From NCBI RefSeq assembly GCF_000285595.1, contig NZ_HE611064.1, positions 699,270 through 763,269 of the forward strand: DNA of 64,000 nt. The letters are read 5' to 3'. Shown one piece after another: positions 29,601-36,676 of the stretch. Within the stretch, counting starts at the first letter, position 1, and each line of letters starts with the position of its first letter. The stretch comes from Kurthia senegalensis (GTDB taxonomy: Bacteria > Bacillota > Bacilli > Bacillales_A > Planococcaceae). Below the pieces are notes generated by a model. The model did not search any database. It was not told where the DNA came from and worked only from the letters and a program-made list of their open reading frames with translations. The position numbers were made by a program, and so were the translations under genes.

Positions 29601-31753
29601 CAAACACGAGCAATCGGTGTTTTTTCATTGTTTTTTCGTTTCGTAATAATGATGACCGCATCGGCTAAACGTTTTTGTGGTTCAGTGAGTGTATTGTATG
29701 TTTTGGCGAATGCGATAATACGATTTTCATCCGCCGTATTGTAGTTATAGTCTTTCCCTTCAATTTGAAGTTCCGGACTTGCTTCATACGGTTTATTTTG
29801 TAATTGATCTGCCACTTTATTTCCTTCTAAAATTAATGCCGGAAGTGTCGTATACAACGTATAATTTTTTACATCGGTTTTAGAAAGCATATCGAGCGCA
29901 GCTGGGGCACTCGGATTTTTTGCTTTCAGTGCAACGAGTTGCTTGTACGCTTTAATTAAATCGTCCAATGCATTGTTAACAGCTAAAAGGCGTTCTTTTG
30001 AATTAGTAGATGGCTTCACAACACCATTAATTTTTGAACCTTCCAAACCGTCTAAGTTTGCTAACGTTTTCCCATTTTTGTCTTTCCCATTATCTAAATT
30101 TTGCAGCATCGCGATAAATTTCTCAGCGTCTTGAATTTGTGTTTTGTACGTCGTTTGAATGTCTGTGATTGCTTTCCCATCCGTAACGTATTTCTTCACG
30201 TCATCTTCTGCTTTGCCGTACGCACCAGAAGAAGCAATCATCGCATTGATGTCGCCTTTTTCAAAGGCTTTTACGTACGTGCTCTGAATTTTCTCTCCAG
30301 CTTTCAATTGCGTTTCTTCCTTCGCAAAATTCAACTCCGGTGTCGTCGCAAGTTCTGTATCTACGAGTGCCTTTTGCTCTTTACCGAGCGCTTTGTACAA
30401 CGTTTGTACATTTTTAATCGCCGTTAGTTGCTTCGCTGTCGCAGGCGAAGTCGCCGTTACGCTCGCATAGTTCGGTAAGCCGTCGATGGCTGTAATGACT
30501 GCAGGTACTTTGCTATAAGCCGTATACGTTTTAAGCAACGCACTGTCGACGTATTTTTTCAAATCGGCTGGTTTTTTCGGCATCGTCGATGTTAATTCTG
30601 CATAAGCAGACGTCGCATCTTCAATGGCTAGTAACGTTGGTGCATCAGATAACTCTTGTGCTTTTTTATTAAATTCATCAATTAAATTTAAAGAATCCGC
30701 ATATTTCGTCTCCATTTTACCGAGTACGTCATACATTCTTTCTGAAAAATAATTATCAGGTTGTGTGTATTCATCCGCTAGCTTACTAAATTTATAAGCC
30801 AAATCGAATGTCGATGCTGTATATGTTGACGCTTTCGGATCCAATTTATTGTATGCCACGACAAGCGCATGCGTATCATGAATTTGCTTTTCATCTTGCA
30901 TGAACGCTTCGATTAATGCCGTTTCATCTTCATCAAATAAACTTTTTTGGAAATCGTCCATTTTTTTGTAATTCGCAAGAAGCGATAATAAGTCTGACAC
31001 AAGTGCTGACACGTCTGTTTTGTCGATTGCTTCTGTCACATCTTCAATCGTAAGTTCTTGGTCATCATCATCCGTCAGTAAAGAACTAAGTACCGATTGT
31101 ACTTGTGCTTTTGCCGTAGCGGAAGTCGTATACGTTTGAAGCGTCGCAACTGTTTTTGTCGGTACGAGCGCTAATGTCACCGCATTCATCGATGCATAAG
31201 TTTTTTGCGCAACGACTACTTGTTTCGGATAATTCGTCTTCGTAATCGCACTTACTTGTTTTTGAAGCGTCTTTGCTTTTTTCTCATATGCCGCAATCGT
31301 AGAAACGTGCTTCGTCAACTTCGCTTTATTCGCAACACCTGCACGATATACAGTCGGTAAACGATCGTATGCTTTTTTCGCCGCTTTCACGTCTTTCACA
31401 TACGTTTTTTTCGTTGATTTCAGTGCAGTAATTTGCTTTTGTACTGCCGTAATTTTCTTCTCATATGGTTTAATTTTCTTCACATGGGCTTGTAATGTTT
31501 TCACATTCGATACGAGTTGTTTATCTTTTTTAGAAAGCTTCGCATACGCTTTCTGTGCCGCCTGCACTTTCGTTAAATAAGTTGTTTTTGTTGAATTGAT
31601 AGCTTTAATTTTTTGAATAACGGCTTTCGCTTTCGCTGTCGGTTTTTTCGTAGCAGCTTGGGCTGTCATCCCACCATCGGGATAAGCAGCCGTCAGCCAA
31701 ACAGGAACCGTCAACGCAAAAACGAGACTAGCCGATACAATGGATTTGCGCAC
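26669..31753 (-). CDS. Giant secreted helical-repeat protein (1694 residues), function unknown
   Basis: Signal peptide: 'MRKSIVSASLVFALTVPVWL' then an Ala-rich stretch ending near 'AQAATKKP' (residue 35). The first 200 residues are three or four short coiled units of the kind 'TTYLTKVQAAQKAYAKL' followed by 'LVSN' and 'L.AHVKK'. Further on, longer units of about 180-218 residues recur, each with a motif like 'VPKATMxxYxxY' (coding DNA near 29245, 28705, 28055 and, degenerate, 27400). The protein looks almost all helical. Only two Cys are obvious ('NWCSTDE' and 'GTVCYVP'), both in one unit. There is no LPXTG, SLH, LysM or choline-binding motif, so anchoring is unknown. The N-terminal module is shared with the protein at 36677-39490. 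The GTG start has GAGGAGG seven bases upstream. Adhesin, surface-layer or sheath roles are only guesses. Confidence 0.85.
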   Translation of the reverse strand: MRKSIVSASLVFALTVPVWLTAAYPDGGMTAQAATKKPTAKAKAVIQKIKAINSTKTTYLTKVQAAQKAYAKLSKKDKQLVSNVKTLQAHVKKIKPYEKKITAVQKQITALKSTKKTYVKDVKAAKKAYDRLPTVYRAGVANKAKLTKHVSTIAAYEKKAKTLQKQVSAITKTNYPKQVVVAQKTYASMNAVTLALVPTKTVATLQTYTTSATAKAQVQSVLSSLLTDDDDQELTIEDVTEAIDKTDVSALVSDLLSLLANYKKMDDFQKSLFDEDETALIEAFMQDEKQIHDTHALVVAYNKLDPKASTYTASTFDLAYKFSKLADEYTQPDNYFSERMYDVLGKMETKYADSLNLIDEFNKKAQELSDAPTLLAIEDATSAYAELTSTMPKKPADLKKYVDSALLKTYTAYSKVPAVITAIDGLPNYASVTATSPATAKQLTAIKNVQTLYKALGKEQKALVDTELATTPELNFAKEETQLKAGEKIQSTYVKAFEKGDINAMIASSGAYGKAEDDVKKYVTDGKAITDIQTTYKTQIQDAEKFIAMLQNLDNGKDKNGKTLANLDGLEGSKINGVVKPSTNSKERLLAVNNALDDLIKAYKQLVALKAKNPSAPAALDMLSKTDVKNYTLYTTLPALILEGNKVADQLQNKPYEASPELQIEGKDYNYNTADENRIIAFAKTYNTLTEPQKRLADAVIIITKRKNNEKTPIARVWGQEANNIKIAQKLDATILKLNSGSKSFAADVKKVYNQYKSAAPETKKYVINQQRLQWFYNLISGTSSSYPQGKANAFEQKVGALNSESTHANIGDVMSYYSTMIEHDTSTQSLIPKTVMKKYNEYVNAYNAVTLLKATPLGTTSKLTTKDVKNIQDAIKLYDKLTTQPKAAAMNGIGKGSAYAIALGQSSEIKEASTIDSAYQELKPSSKTYTTDLITLYTTYDNASDTVRKYVTSADALNAIATKYAKKKATALAFKAKVDALGSGGNLGNVHDLRDYYNANVDTDAIVKAFVPKATMALYKGYIVLLDIQAVARYKYFYNNWCSTDESIYYSYLYVDITPDKLIDTLTAYNNLNVNQQGIIALTPTTPAEQLGTVCYVPTATTERNVIRDPEFLTDATFVKEAAKIDQLYTALDPKATDYLQKVMEVVNAYERASSDVKPFVRNASNILDLKAKYSAAYNSLDAFIKAVDLLSVDSSVKGNNTASASTVSAVNDMYYKLRAEVQKAVPKATMTIYNKYLPLLKTQVPALRDAKQATDKLLDAPTVTTPYTEAQMEQLQTALAAYKKLDTLQKTIANKDKTLNTGSGVIGSNDDLQTYVRQEAYIVAANKLDDLYNKFVASYGTTPYFDPSTTKPPLVEKDAEKYSKALRTLINTYNQLSNNARYYVVNTPEILVQKDAFDNEYSRVGGVEEFEEAVAKLTSKSTILDVQDLVAQYTDFTPYEKAWIDSKVLSKYKDYAPIDDIVQNLDAYDISTTMNKTEQENTALQTAINLYAKLKADPKAIMTAYFATDEDAKNAMAASPDVKAADKVDQLIGKIVKGTNFFSQYVAAKRAYEQLTPEQLNYLKKAETLAKYDALVNKVQYTYAPLGSYLQEDGMSITGNPYEMLRYYEGVVAYLDDNADQVAKDRTNYIANVQDLINLRSALNKYVKINGTSTKPSVSALAKAIARYSYYYKAYDMKNQLKVIDAVIKTTN

Positions 31754-31868
31754 AAAACTTCCTCCTCTTTGTTGTATGTAAACGTAGTTCTAATAAGTTC
31801 ATGAATATTCGTATACCTTTACTATCGTCAACATGCGGAAAATATCAAGATAACAAACGACAAAAAAA

Positions 31869-31893
31869 CAGCCCCGATTATTCATCGAAGCTG
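31869..31893 (-). terminator. Terminator of the fliD-fliS-fliT operon
   Basis: CAGCTTCGAT pairs with ATCGGGGCTG (G-U pairs included) and TTTTTTTG follows on the minus strand, six bases beyond the fliT stop. Confidence 0.75.
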
Positions 31894-31899
31894 CTCATT

Positions 31900-32265
31900 T
31901 TATTTGCGTTTATCGTAATACGTGCCGTCCATCGTGCGCACCGCACTGTACGGGTCCGCGTATTGCACTTCGGATTTCTTCGTCTTCTGCAAGTTTTTCA
32001 TATCGATTGCGATCGTTTGTTTAAACGTCTTCAACCGCTCCAAAATCCCCGCATCCAATTCCCGAAGTTGCGACTCATATTCATGACCGATAACCGGATT
32101 AGGCTGTGCCTTAAGCAACAGATCAATCGTCTGTCCACGCGCATCCAACAACTTGTGCACGAACGCAATATGCGCATCACGTGCATCCTCTTTATCTTCC
32201 GGTTCTTGTCCTAAGTACGTATATAACTTTTCCGATAATAAAAGGAATTGTTTCACCGTATCCAT
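31900..32265 (-). CDS. fliT: FliT-like flagellar protein
   Basis: A 121-residue, mainly helical protein in the fliT position directly after fliS. The start is ATG 32265, overlapping the fliS stop by one base (TAATG), which implies translational coupling. Sequence such as 'MDTVKQFLLLSEKLYTYL' at the N-terminus fits a small export chaperone; in B. subtilis FliT is the proposed chaperone for FliD. Identity rests chiefly on position, size and helical character. It is the last gene of the flaG-fliD-fliS-fliT unit. Confidence 0.75.
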   Translation of the reverse strand: MDTVKQFLLLSEKLYTYLGQEPEDKEDARDAHIAFVHKLLDARGQTIDLLLKAQPNPVIGHEYESQLRELDAGILERLKTFKQTIAIDMKNLQKTKKSEVQYADPYSAVRTMDGTYYDKRK

Positions 32266-32663
32266 TACACTTGATTCCCTGAAAATTGTTGCTGACGATT
32301 TTTTTGAATAACTTGCTTCCACGTATCGCGGAATTCTACAACAAGCCCTTCCACTTCATCTAAAATCGACACATCATTTTTAATGTTCGCTTGCGTTAAT
32401 TGACGATTCATATACTCATATAATCCAAACATATTTTGAGAAACAGGAATATCCATATTTAATGTAATCATTAACTCTGAAATAATCGCCTGTGCCTTTT
32501 GAACATATTTATTACGATTTTGAATATCTTGTAATTCAATTGCTTTTCTTGCTTGATGAATGAATTTAATACATCCATTGTAAAGCATTAATGTCAGTTC
32601 ACCTGGGGACGCGGTCGTAATACTATTTTGTTTGTATGCATTGTATGCATTTTGTACTGACAA
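32265..32663 (-). CDS. fliS: FliS, flagellin export chaperone
   Basis: A 132-residue FliS, all helical. Its diagnostic stretch is 'NAYKQNSITTASPGELTLML' with 'YNGCIKFI' after it. It caps the C-terminus of flagellin before export. I place the start at the TTG of 32663, which lies nine bases after AAAGGAG and gives 'MSVQNAYNAYKQNS', as in other FliS proteins; the TTG three codons earlier (32672) abuts the ribosome binding site. It is followed by fliT with a one-base overlap. Confidence 0.92.
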   Translation of the reverse strand: MSVQNAYNAYKQNSITTASPGELTLMLYNGCIKFIHQARKAIELQDIQNRNKYVQKAQAIISELMITLNMDIPVSQNMFGLYEYMNRQLTQANIKNDVSILDEVEGLVVEFRDTWKQVIQKNRQQQFSGNQV

Positions 32664-32718
32664 ATCTAACAACTCCTTTTAAATAAAAACTCTTTCCATA
32701 CTTTTAATTATATACATA

Positions 32719-34995
32719 TTAAGATGAGAAAATAGATGATTGGTTATTTGCTTTTTGAATCGCTGTCTCCATTGCAGAAAATTGATTCCAATAACGCTCT
32801 TCAATGTCTTTTAGGCGTTCTTTCCAATCATTGATTTTTGTATCCAATGACATAATATTTCTGCCTAGCGTATATTGATTTTCAACCATTGTAGTTTTAC
32901 CAGCTGATTTTTCAATGTTCGTAATAGCTGTCTGCGCTTCTTTACGAATCTTACTAACAATTCCTGGATTCTCTGTAGTCCCAACAAAAATCTTGCCTAA
33001 AATATCAGGATTTTTTTCAAGTGCTGTACGTAATTTTGTTTCATCAATTTCCAATTTACCATTATCAGACCAGCTTTTCGAAGATGAAATCCCAATATTG
33101 TATAGCGTTTCTTCACCCGTTCCACTATTTAAAATCGAGCGCATTTTCGTTAATAAATTACTAATATTGGTATCACCTTTTAATAATCCAGCTTTTGCTT
33201 TTTCTTCCCATTTGCTAATTTCAGAATCTGTCATTTCAGCTTTTTGCGCGTCTGTTAACGGCTCGTAGCTCACATTACGCTTTTCTGTTGTTTTTGAATT
33301 CAATGATTTAATTAAATCATTATACATAGTAACAAATTCTTTTACCTTATCAATTGAGCCGTCTACATTAGACGTAGAAGAAATTGAAACATTATCACTT
33401 GAAGTGATATCTTCTTTCAATTGGACAGTATATCCTGCAATACTAAATGTGTTAGATGAACCTTCATAAGTCACACCATTAACTGTTAAACTAGCTGAAG
33501 ATCCACCATCTGCTAATGCTACTTCTCCATTTGCATTGGCTGTACTAATCATACCTAACTTATTAAATAATGATAACCCTTGAGCATTTGATATTTGTTG
33601 ACCTTCTTGAACATTATAATTTAACAAACTCACTTCAGGTATATCAAGTCCTGATGAATCTTTTGCCGCACCTGTATTATTTGATGTGATACTCATTTGT
33701 CCATTGTTAAAAATAGCTGTTACACCTATATTCGCACTATTAATTCTGCTCATTAAAGAATTTATTGTATCTGAACTATTATATTTAATTTCGGTATCTT
33801 TCATCGACCCATCATTCTGAATAGATCTCAATGTGAATGAACCATCAGAACTAAATCCAAGTTCCTTCAATAATGTAGTTCCTTGTGTTACTGAGTTAAC
33901 AGGTGAGTCTGTATTCTTTTCAAATAAGCGTTGACTGTTTTGAACTTTATTTTCAAAACCAAGACTCTCTTTCAAAGATGAATCTTCAAGAGAAACTATT
34001 CCTGCTGTTGAAGTTATTGATATTTGCCCAGAACTATTTAAAGTTGCTTTAAGTTGCGGATCATTTTCTCCTGTACTTGTTACATTAATTTTTTCGAATA
34101 ATTTCCCAATAGTATCATCAGAAGCATCATAAGTAATTGTTTTCTTACTATCGCCTATATTGAAAGTTAGTGTCCCTGATTGTGGAAGACCTAATTCAGA
34201 TACCTTTGTATCTTTAGTAATAGCTAACTCTTTACCATCAACATCTGTTACTTTTAAAGCCTTGCCTAAAGCAGTCGTATTATTCTTCATACCTAACATA
34301 TTTAAATTTTCTAATGTACTACTATCATTAGATGTAACCGTTCCTAATGATGAACTAATTGATAGTTTACCATCCGTTATAGATGCCTTAAAAGCCGTTT
34401 TTTCCTCACCATCAATTGTTAAAGTAGTAGAATTTAAACGTTTTACTAAATCCCCCAGTGTATCATTAGAAGATACAGACACTACTGTTTCTTGACCTGC
34501 TACTGTCAATTTTAGTTCTTGACCCGATAAATTCAAACCTTCAATGTTTGAGATTTTTGTATTTTCATTAACACGTTGTTGTGTAATAGAGTTTTTAACT
34601 GCACTACCAATAAGATTTGTAGATGTAGCCGATTTTGCTGCAGTAGCGCGATCAATATTTAACGTACCACTTGCTGCACTGCCTGCCTGCACGGAAACTT
34701 TAGAACTTGAACTCGTTACTGTCTTACTTGACCAAGAACTGCTTAGACCAAATTTATCCCATGTATCTGTTCGGAAAGTATTTAATGATGTATTTACCTC
34801 ACGATATGCATCACGTTTCCATTCATATTTTTGTTTCTGTTGCTGAAGTTTCTCCATCTGAGCACTTTCAGCTTTCATTAATTTTTCCATAAGTGAATCA
34901 ATATCCATTCCAGATACTAAACCACCAATTTTATTTTTATATTGTAGATAAGAATATGCTGTTTGTGAACTACTAGTGCTATTTACTGCTGCCAT
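32719..34995 (-). CDS. fliD: FliD, flagellar filament cap, enlarged with repeated IN-type domains
   Basis: A 758-residue hook-associated protein 2, against about 500 in B. subtilis. FliD_N is seen in 'GLVSGMDIDSLMEKLMKAES' (residues 24-43) and FliD_C in 'VDGSIDKVKEFVTMYNDLIK' plus the C-terminal coiled coil. The extra length is three tandem units of 80-100 residues (about 158-245, 270-350, 370-465), each like the flagellin hook IN motif: a strand pair, 'DT[LI].[KS]L..[KR][LI]N' and then 'G.[LIQ][SM]I[ST]S'. The middle of the gene is richer in A and T than its ends. AAGGAGG precedes the ATG. It lies 12 bases after flaG. Confidence 0.93.
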   Translation of the reverse strand: MAAVNSTSSSQTAYSYLQYKNKIGGLVSGMDIDSLMEKLMKAESAQMEKLQQQKQKYEWKRDAYREVNTSLNTFRTDTWDKFGLSSSWSSKTVTSSSSKVSVQAGSAASGTLNIDRATAAKSATSTNLIGSAVKNSITQQRVNENTKISNIEGLNLSGQELKLTVAGQETVVSVSSNDTLGDLVKRLNSTTLTIDGEEKTAFKASITDGKLSISSSLGTVTSNDSSTLENLNMLGMKNNTTALGKALKVTDVDGKELAITKDTKVSELGLPQSGTLTFNIGDSKKTITYDASDDTIGKLFEKINVTSTGENDPQLKATLNSSGQISITSTAGIVSLEDSSLKESLGFENKVQNSQRLFEKNTDSPVNSVTQGTTLLKELGFSSDGSFTLRSIQNDGSMKDTEIKYNSSDTINSLMSRINSANIGVTAIFNNGQMSITSNNTGAAKDSSGLDIPEVSLLNYNVQEGQQISNAQGLSLFNKLGMISTANANGEVALADGGSSASLTVNGVTYEGSSNTFSIAGYTVQLKEDITSSDNVSISSTSNVDGSIDKVKEFVTMYNDLIKSLNSKTTEKRNVSYEPLTDAQKAEMTDSEISKWEEKAKAGLLKGDTNISNLLTKMRSILNSGTGEETLYNIGISSSKSWSDNGKLEIDETKLRTALEKNPDILGKIFVGTTENPGIVSKIRKEAQTAITNIEKSAGKTTMVENQYTLGRNIMSLDTKINDWKERLKDIEERYWNQFSAMETAIQKANNQSSIFSS

Positions 34996-35007
34996 TATTT
35001 TCCCTCC

Positions 35008-35385
35008 TTATGCTTGTGTGTCAAAAATTTTCCCGGCTAATTTCTGCATTTCATAATATGCATCTAATAATTGTTTAGGCGGTACTTCTTTGATGACTTC
35101 TTGTGACTTAGCATCTACAACTTCAACATAATAACGTTCTAAATCTTTATGGAAAACAAATTTAGAATTGCGTTGCTTATGTGCCATAAACTCATTCATT
35201 TTATTAACAGCTGTTTGATATGCCTGTTCTGTCGGATTCCCTAGTTCATCTGTCATTTCAGAAATATCTATACCACTTTTCGAAAATTGCTTAACTGTAT
35301 TTGTATGATTGACTGATTCCATATTTTTTTGATTTTTTATTGGATTACTAGATATATTTTCTAACTTTAAATTAAGAACATCCAT
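35008..35385 (-). CDS. flaG: FlaG family flagellar protein
   Basis: A 125-residue protein with the FlaG domain in its second half: 'FVFHKDLERYYVEVVDAKSQ' and 'EVIKEVPPKQLLDAYYEMQK' (about residues 75-115). The N-terminal 60 residues are polar and probably disordered. FlaG proteins influence filament length in other bacteria; the mechanism is unknown. AAAGGAGG precedes the ATG. It is the first gene of the flaG-fliD-fliS-fliT operon, as yvyC is in B. subtilis, behind a candidate sigma-D promoter (35426-35451). Confidence 0.9.
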   Translation of the reverse strand: MDVLNLKLENISSNPIKNQKNMESVNHTNTVKQFSKSGIDISEMTDELGNPTEQAYQTAVNKMNEFMAHKQRNSKFVFHKDLERYYVEVVDAKSQEVIKEVPPKQLLDAYYEMQKLAGKIFDTQA

Positions 35386-35425
35386 AACTACTACCTCCTT
35401 TAATTTTTCTTTTATCTTTGTTTTT

Positions 35426-35451
35426 ATATCGGTTTATACGACTAAAATTGA
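35426..35451 (-). promoter_or_regulatory. Candidate sigma-D promoter of flaG-fliD-fliS-fliT
   Basis: On the minus strand TCAA, 14 bases, ACCGATAT, against the sigma-D consensus TAAA-N14-16-GCCGATAW. The -10 element lies 41 bases before the flaG start. Confidence 0.6.
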
Positions 35452-35695
35452 AATATTCCTTAAACCTTTTTATTATTGAATTTCTTAATTGAAGACTGTT
35501 TACTACTATATTAGAAAACTCCCCTCTTATGACAACTTAGTAAATTGTAAAAATAATTAGTTATAAATAAAATTCAGATGATAAAATCATTTTCTAAATT
35601 CCCCTTGAAAGATACACTATAACTACTTCGAATATCATATAGCCTCCCTAACAAAATGTTATATTTTCTACAGTATGATAAAAATTTCAAAAAAA
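35452..35695. other. AT-rich gap between the flaG promoter and the hag terminator
   Basis: No open reading frame, hairpin or promoter that I can support was seen in these 244 bases. Confidence 0.5.
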
Positions 35696-35725
35696 AAAAC
35701 GCTCAGACAAAAGTCTAAGCGTTTT
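35696..35725 (-). terminator. Terminator of hag
   Basis: AAAACGCT-AGAC and GTCT-AGCGTTTT around AAAA; a long T run follows on the minus strand. Confidence 0.85.
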
Positions 35726-35738
35726 AGCGTTTGATTGA

Positions 35739-36548
35739 TTATTGTAATAATGAAAGAACGCCTTGTGGTTGTTGATTAGCTTGAGCTAACATTGATTGTG
35801 CAGCTTGAGTTAAGATGTTGTTCTTAGTGAATTCCATCATTTCTTTCGCCATATCTGTATCACGGATACGAGATTCAGCTGCTGATAAGTTTTCAGAAGT
35901 TGCACCAAGGTTGTTGATAGTATGTTCTAAACGGTTTTGAACAGCACCAAGGTTTGAACGATTAGTAGAAACCGTTTGAATTGCTGTATCAAATGCAGTA
36001 ATAGCCGCTTCTGCGTCTGTTTGTGTAGCAACTGTTGAAGCCTTAGTTGCTAAAGTAGCTGTATCTGCTTTAGTAATTTTTAATGCAGTTATTTGACCTT
36101 CATTTGCACCGATGTGGAAATTACCATCAAAAGTACCATCTAATAACTTTTTAGTATTGAATTCAGTATCGCCTGAAATACGATCAATTTCTGAATTTAA
36201 TTGAGTAATTTCAGCTTGTAATTGTGTACGATCATCATCAGTGTTTGTATCATTTGCTGCTTGTACTGCTAATTCACGTTGGCGTTGTAAAATTGAGTGA
36301 GTTTCATTCAATGCACCTTCAGCTGTTTGAATTAAAGAAATACCATCTTGAGCATTTTTAGAAGCCATGTTTAAACCTGAAATTTGACCGCGCATTTTTT
36401 CTGAAATTGCTAGACCTGCAGCGTCATCACCAGCACGGTTAATTTTATAACCTGAAGATAATTTTTCTAAGTTTTTAGAAGCTGCCGCGTTATTTGATGT
36501 TAAGTTACGGTGTGTGTTTAAAGCTGCAATATTGTGTTGAATTCTCAT
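35739..36548 (-). CDS. hag: Flagellin
   Basis: A 269-residue flagellin. The conserved D0/D1 ends are complete: '[16 protein letters not shown]' and '[20 protein letters not shown]' at the N-terminus, and '[20 protein letters not shown]' to 'GVLSLLQ' at the C-terminus. Only about 40 variable residues lie between (about 145-190), so the outer D2/D3 domains are missing, as in B. subtilis Hag. It is exported with FliS. AAGGAGG precedes the ATG and overlaps a CsrA target. The leader is about 70 bases from a sigma-D promoter (36628-36653). Confidence 0.97.
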   Translation of the reverse strand: MRIQHNIAALNTHRNLTSNNAAASKNLEKLSSGYKINRAGDDAAGLAISEKMRGQISGLNMASKNAQDGISLIQTAEGALNETHSILQRQRELAVQAANDTNTDDDRTQLQAEITQLNSEIDRISGDTEFNTKKLLDGTFDGNFHIGANEGQITALKITKADTATLATKASTVATQTDAEAAITAFDTAIQTVSTNRSNLGAVQNRLEHTINNLGATSENLSAAESRIRDTDMAKEMMEFTKNNILTQAAQSMLAQANQQPQGVLSLLQ

Positions 36549-36557
36549 TGTGAGATT

Positions 36558-36594
36558 CCTCCTTGAATGTTTGTATTTTCCACGTCCCTGTGGA
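36558..36594 (-). promoter_or_regulatory. CsrA-binding leader of hag: hairpin site plus Shine-Dalgarno site
   Basis: The transcript carries TCCAC-AGGGAC-GTGGA at 36579-36594, presenting GGA in the hairpin loop; ACAGGGACGT matches the CsrA consensus ACARGGAUGU at nine of ten positions. The second GGA site is the Shine-Dalgarno AAGGAGG (36558-36564). This two-site layout is what CsrA uses to repress hag in B. subtilis. A further small hairpin, AGCAAG-GAA-CTTGCT, lies at 36602-36616. Confidence 0.75.
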
Positions 36595-36627
36595 GTTGTT
36601 TAGCAAGTTCCTTGCTTTACATTGTAT

Positions 36628-36653
36628 ATATCGAATCGTTTTTGAAATGTTTA
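36628..36653 (-). promoter_or_regulatory. Sigma-D promoter of hag
   Basis: On the minus strand TAAA, 14 bases, TTCGATAT, against TAAA-N14-16-GCCGATAW. The -35 begins only 24 bases after the stop codon of the upstream repeat protein gene, with no terminator between. Confidence 0.65.
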
Positions 36654-36676
36654 ACTCTTTTTTAAAATTTTTTTAT

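Noticed and set aside
26669-31753. Sortase or S-layer-homology anchor in the giant protein
   Set aside because: No LPXTG with hydrophobic tail and no SLH triplet could be found; the C-terminus ends in ordinary helical repeats.
31801-32214. 137-codon + strand frame over fliT
   Set aside because: Runs through the fliT terminator and is antisense to a coupled gene; composition is typical of a shadow frame.
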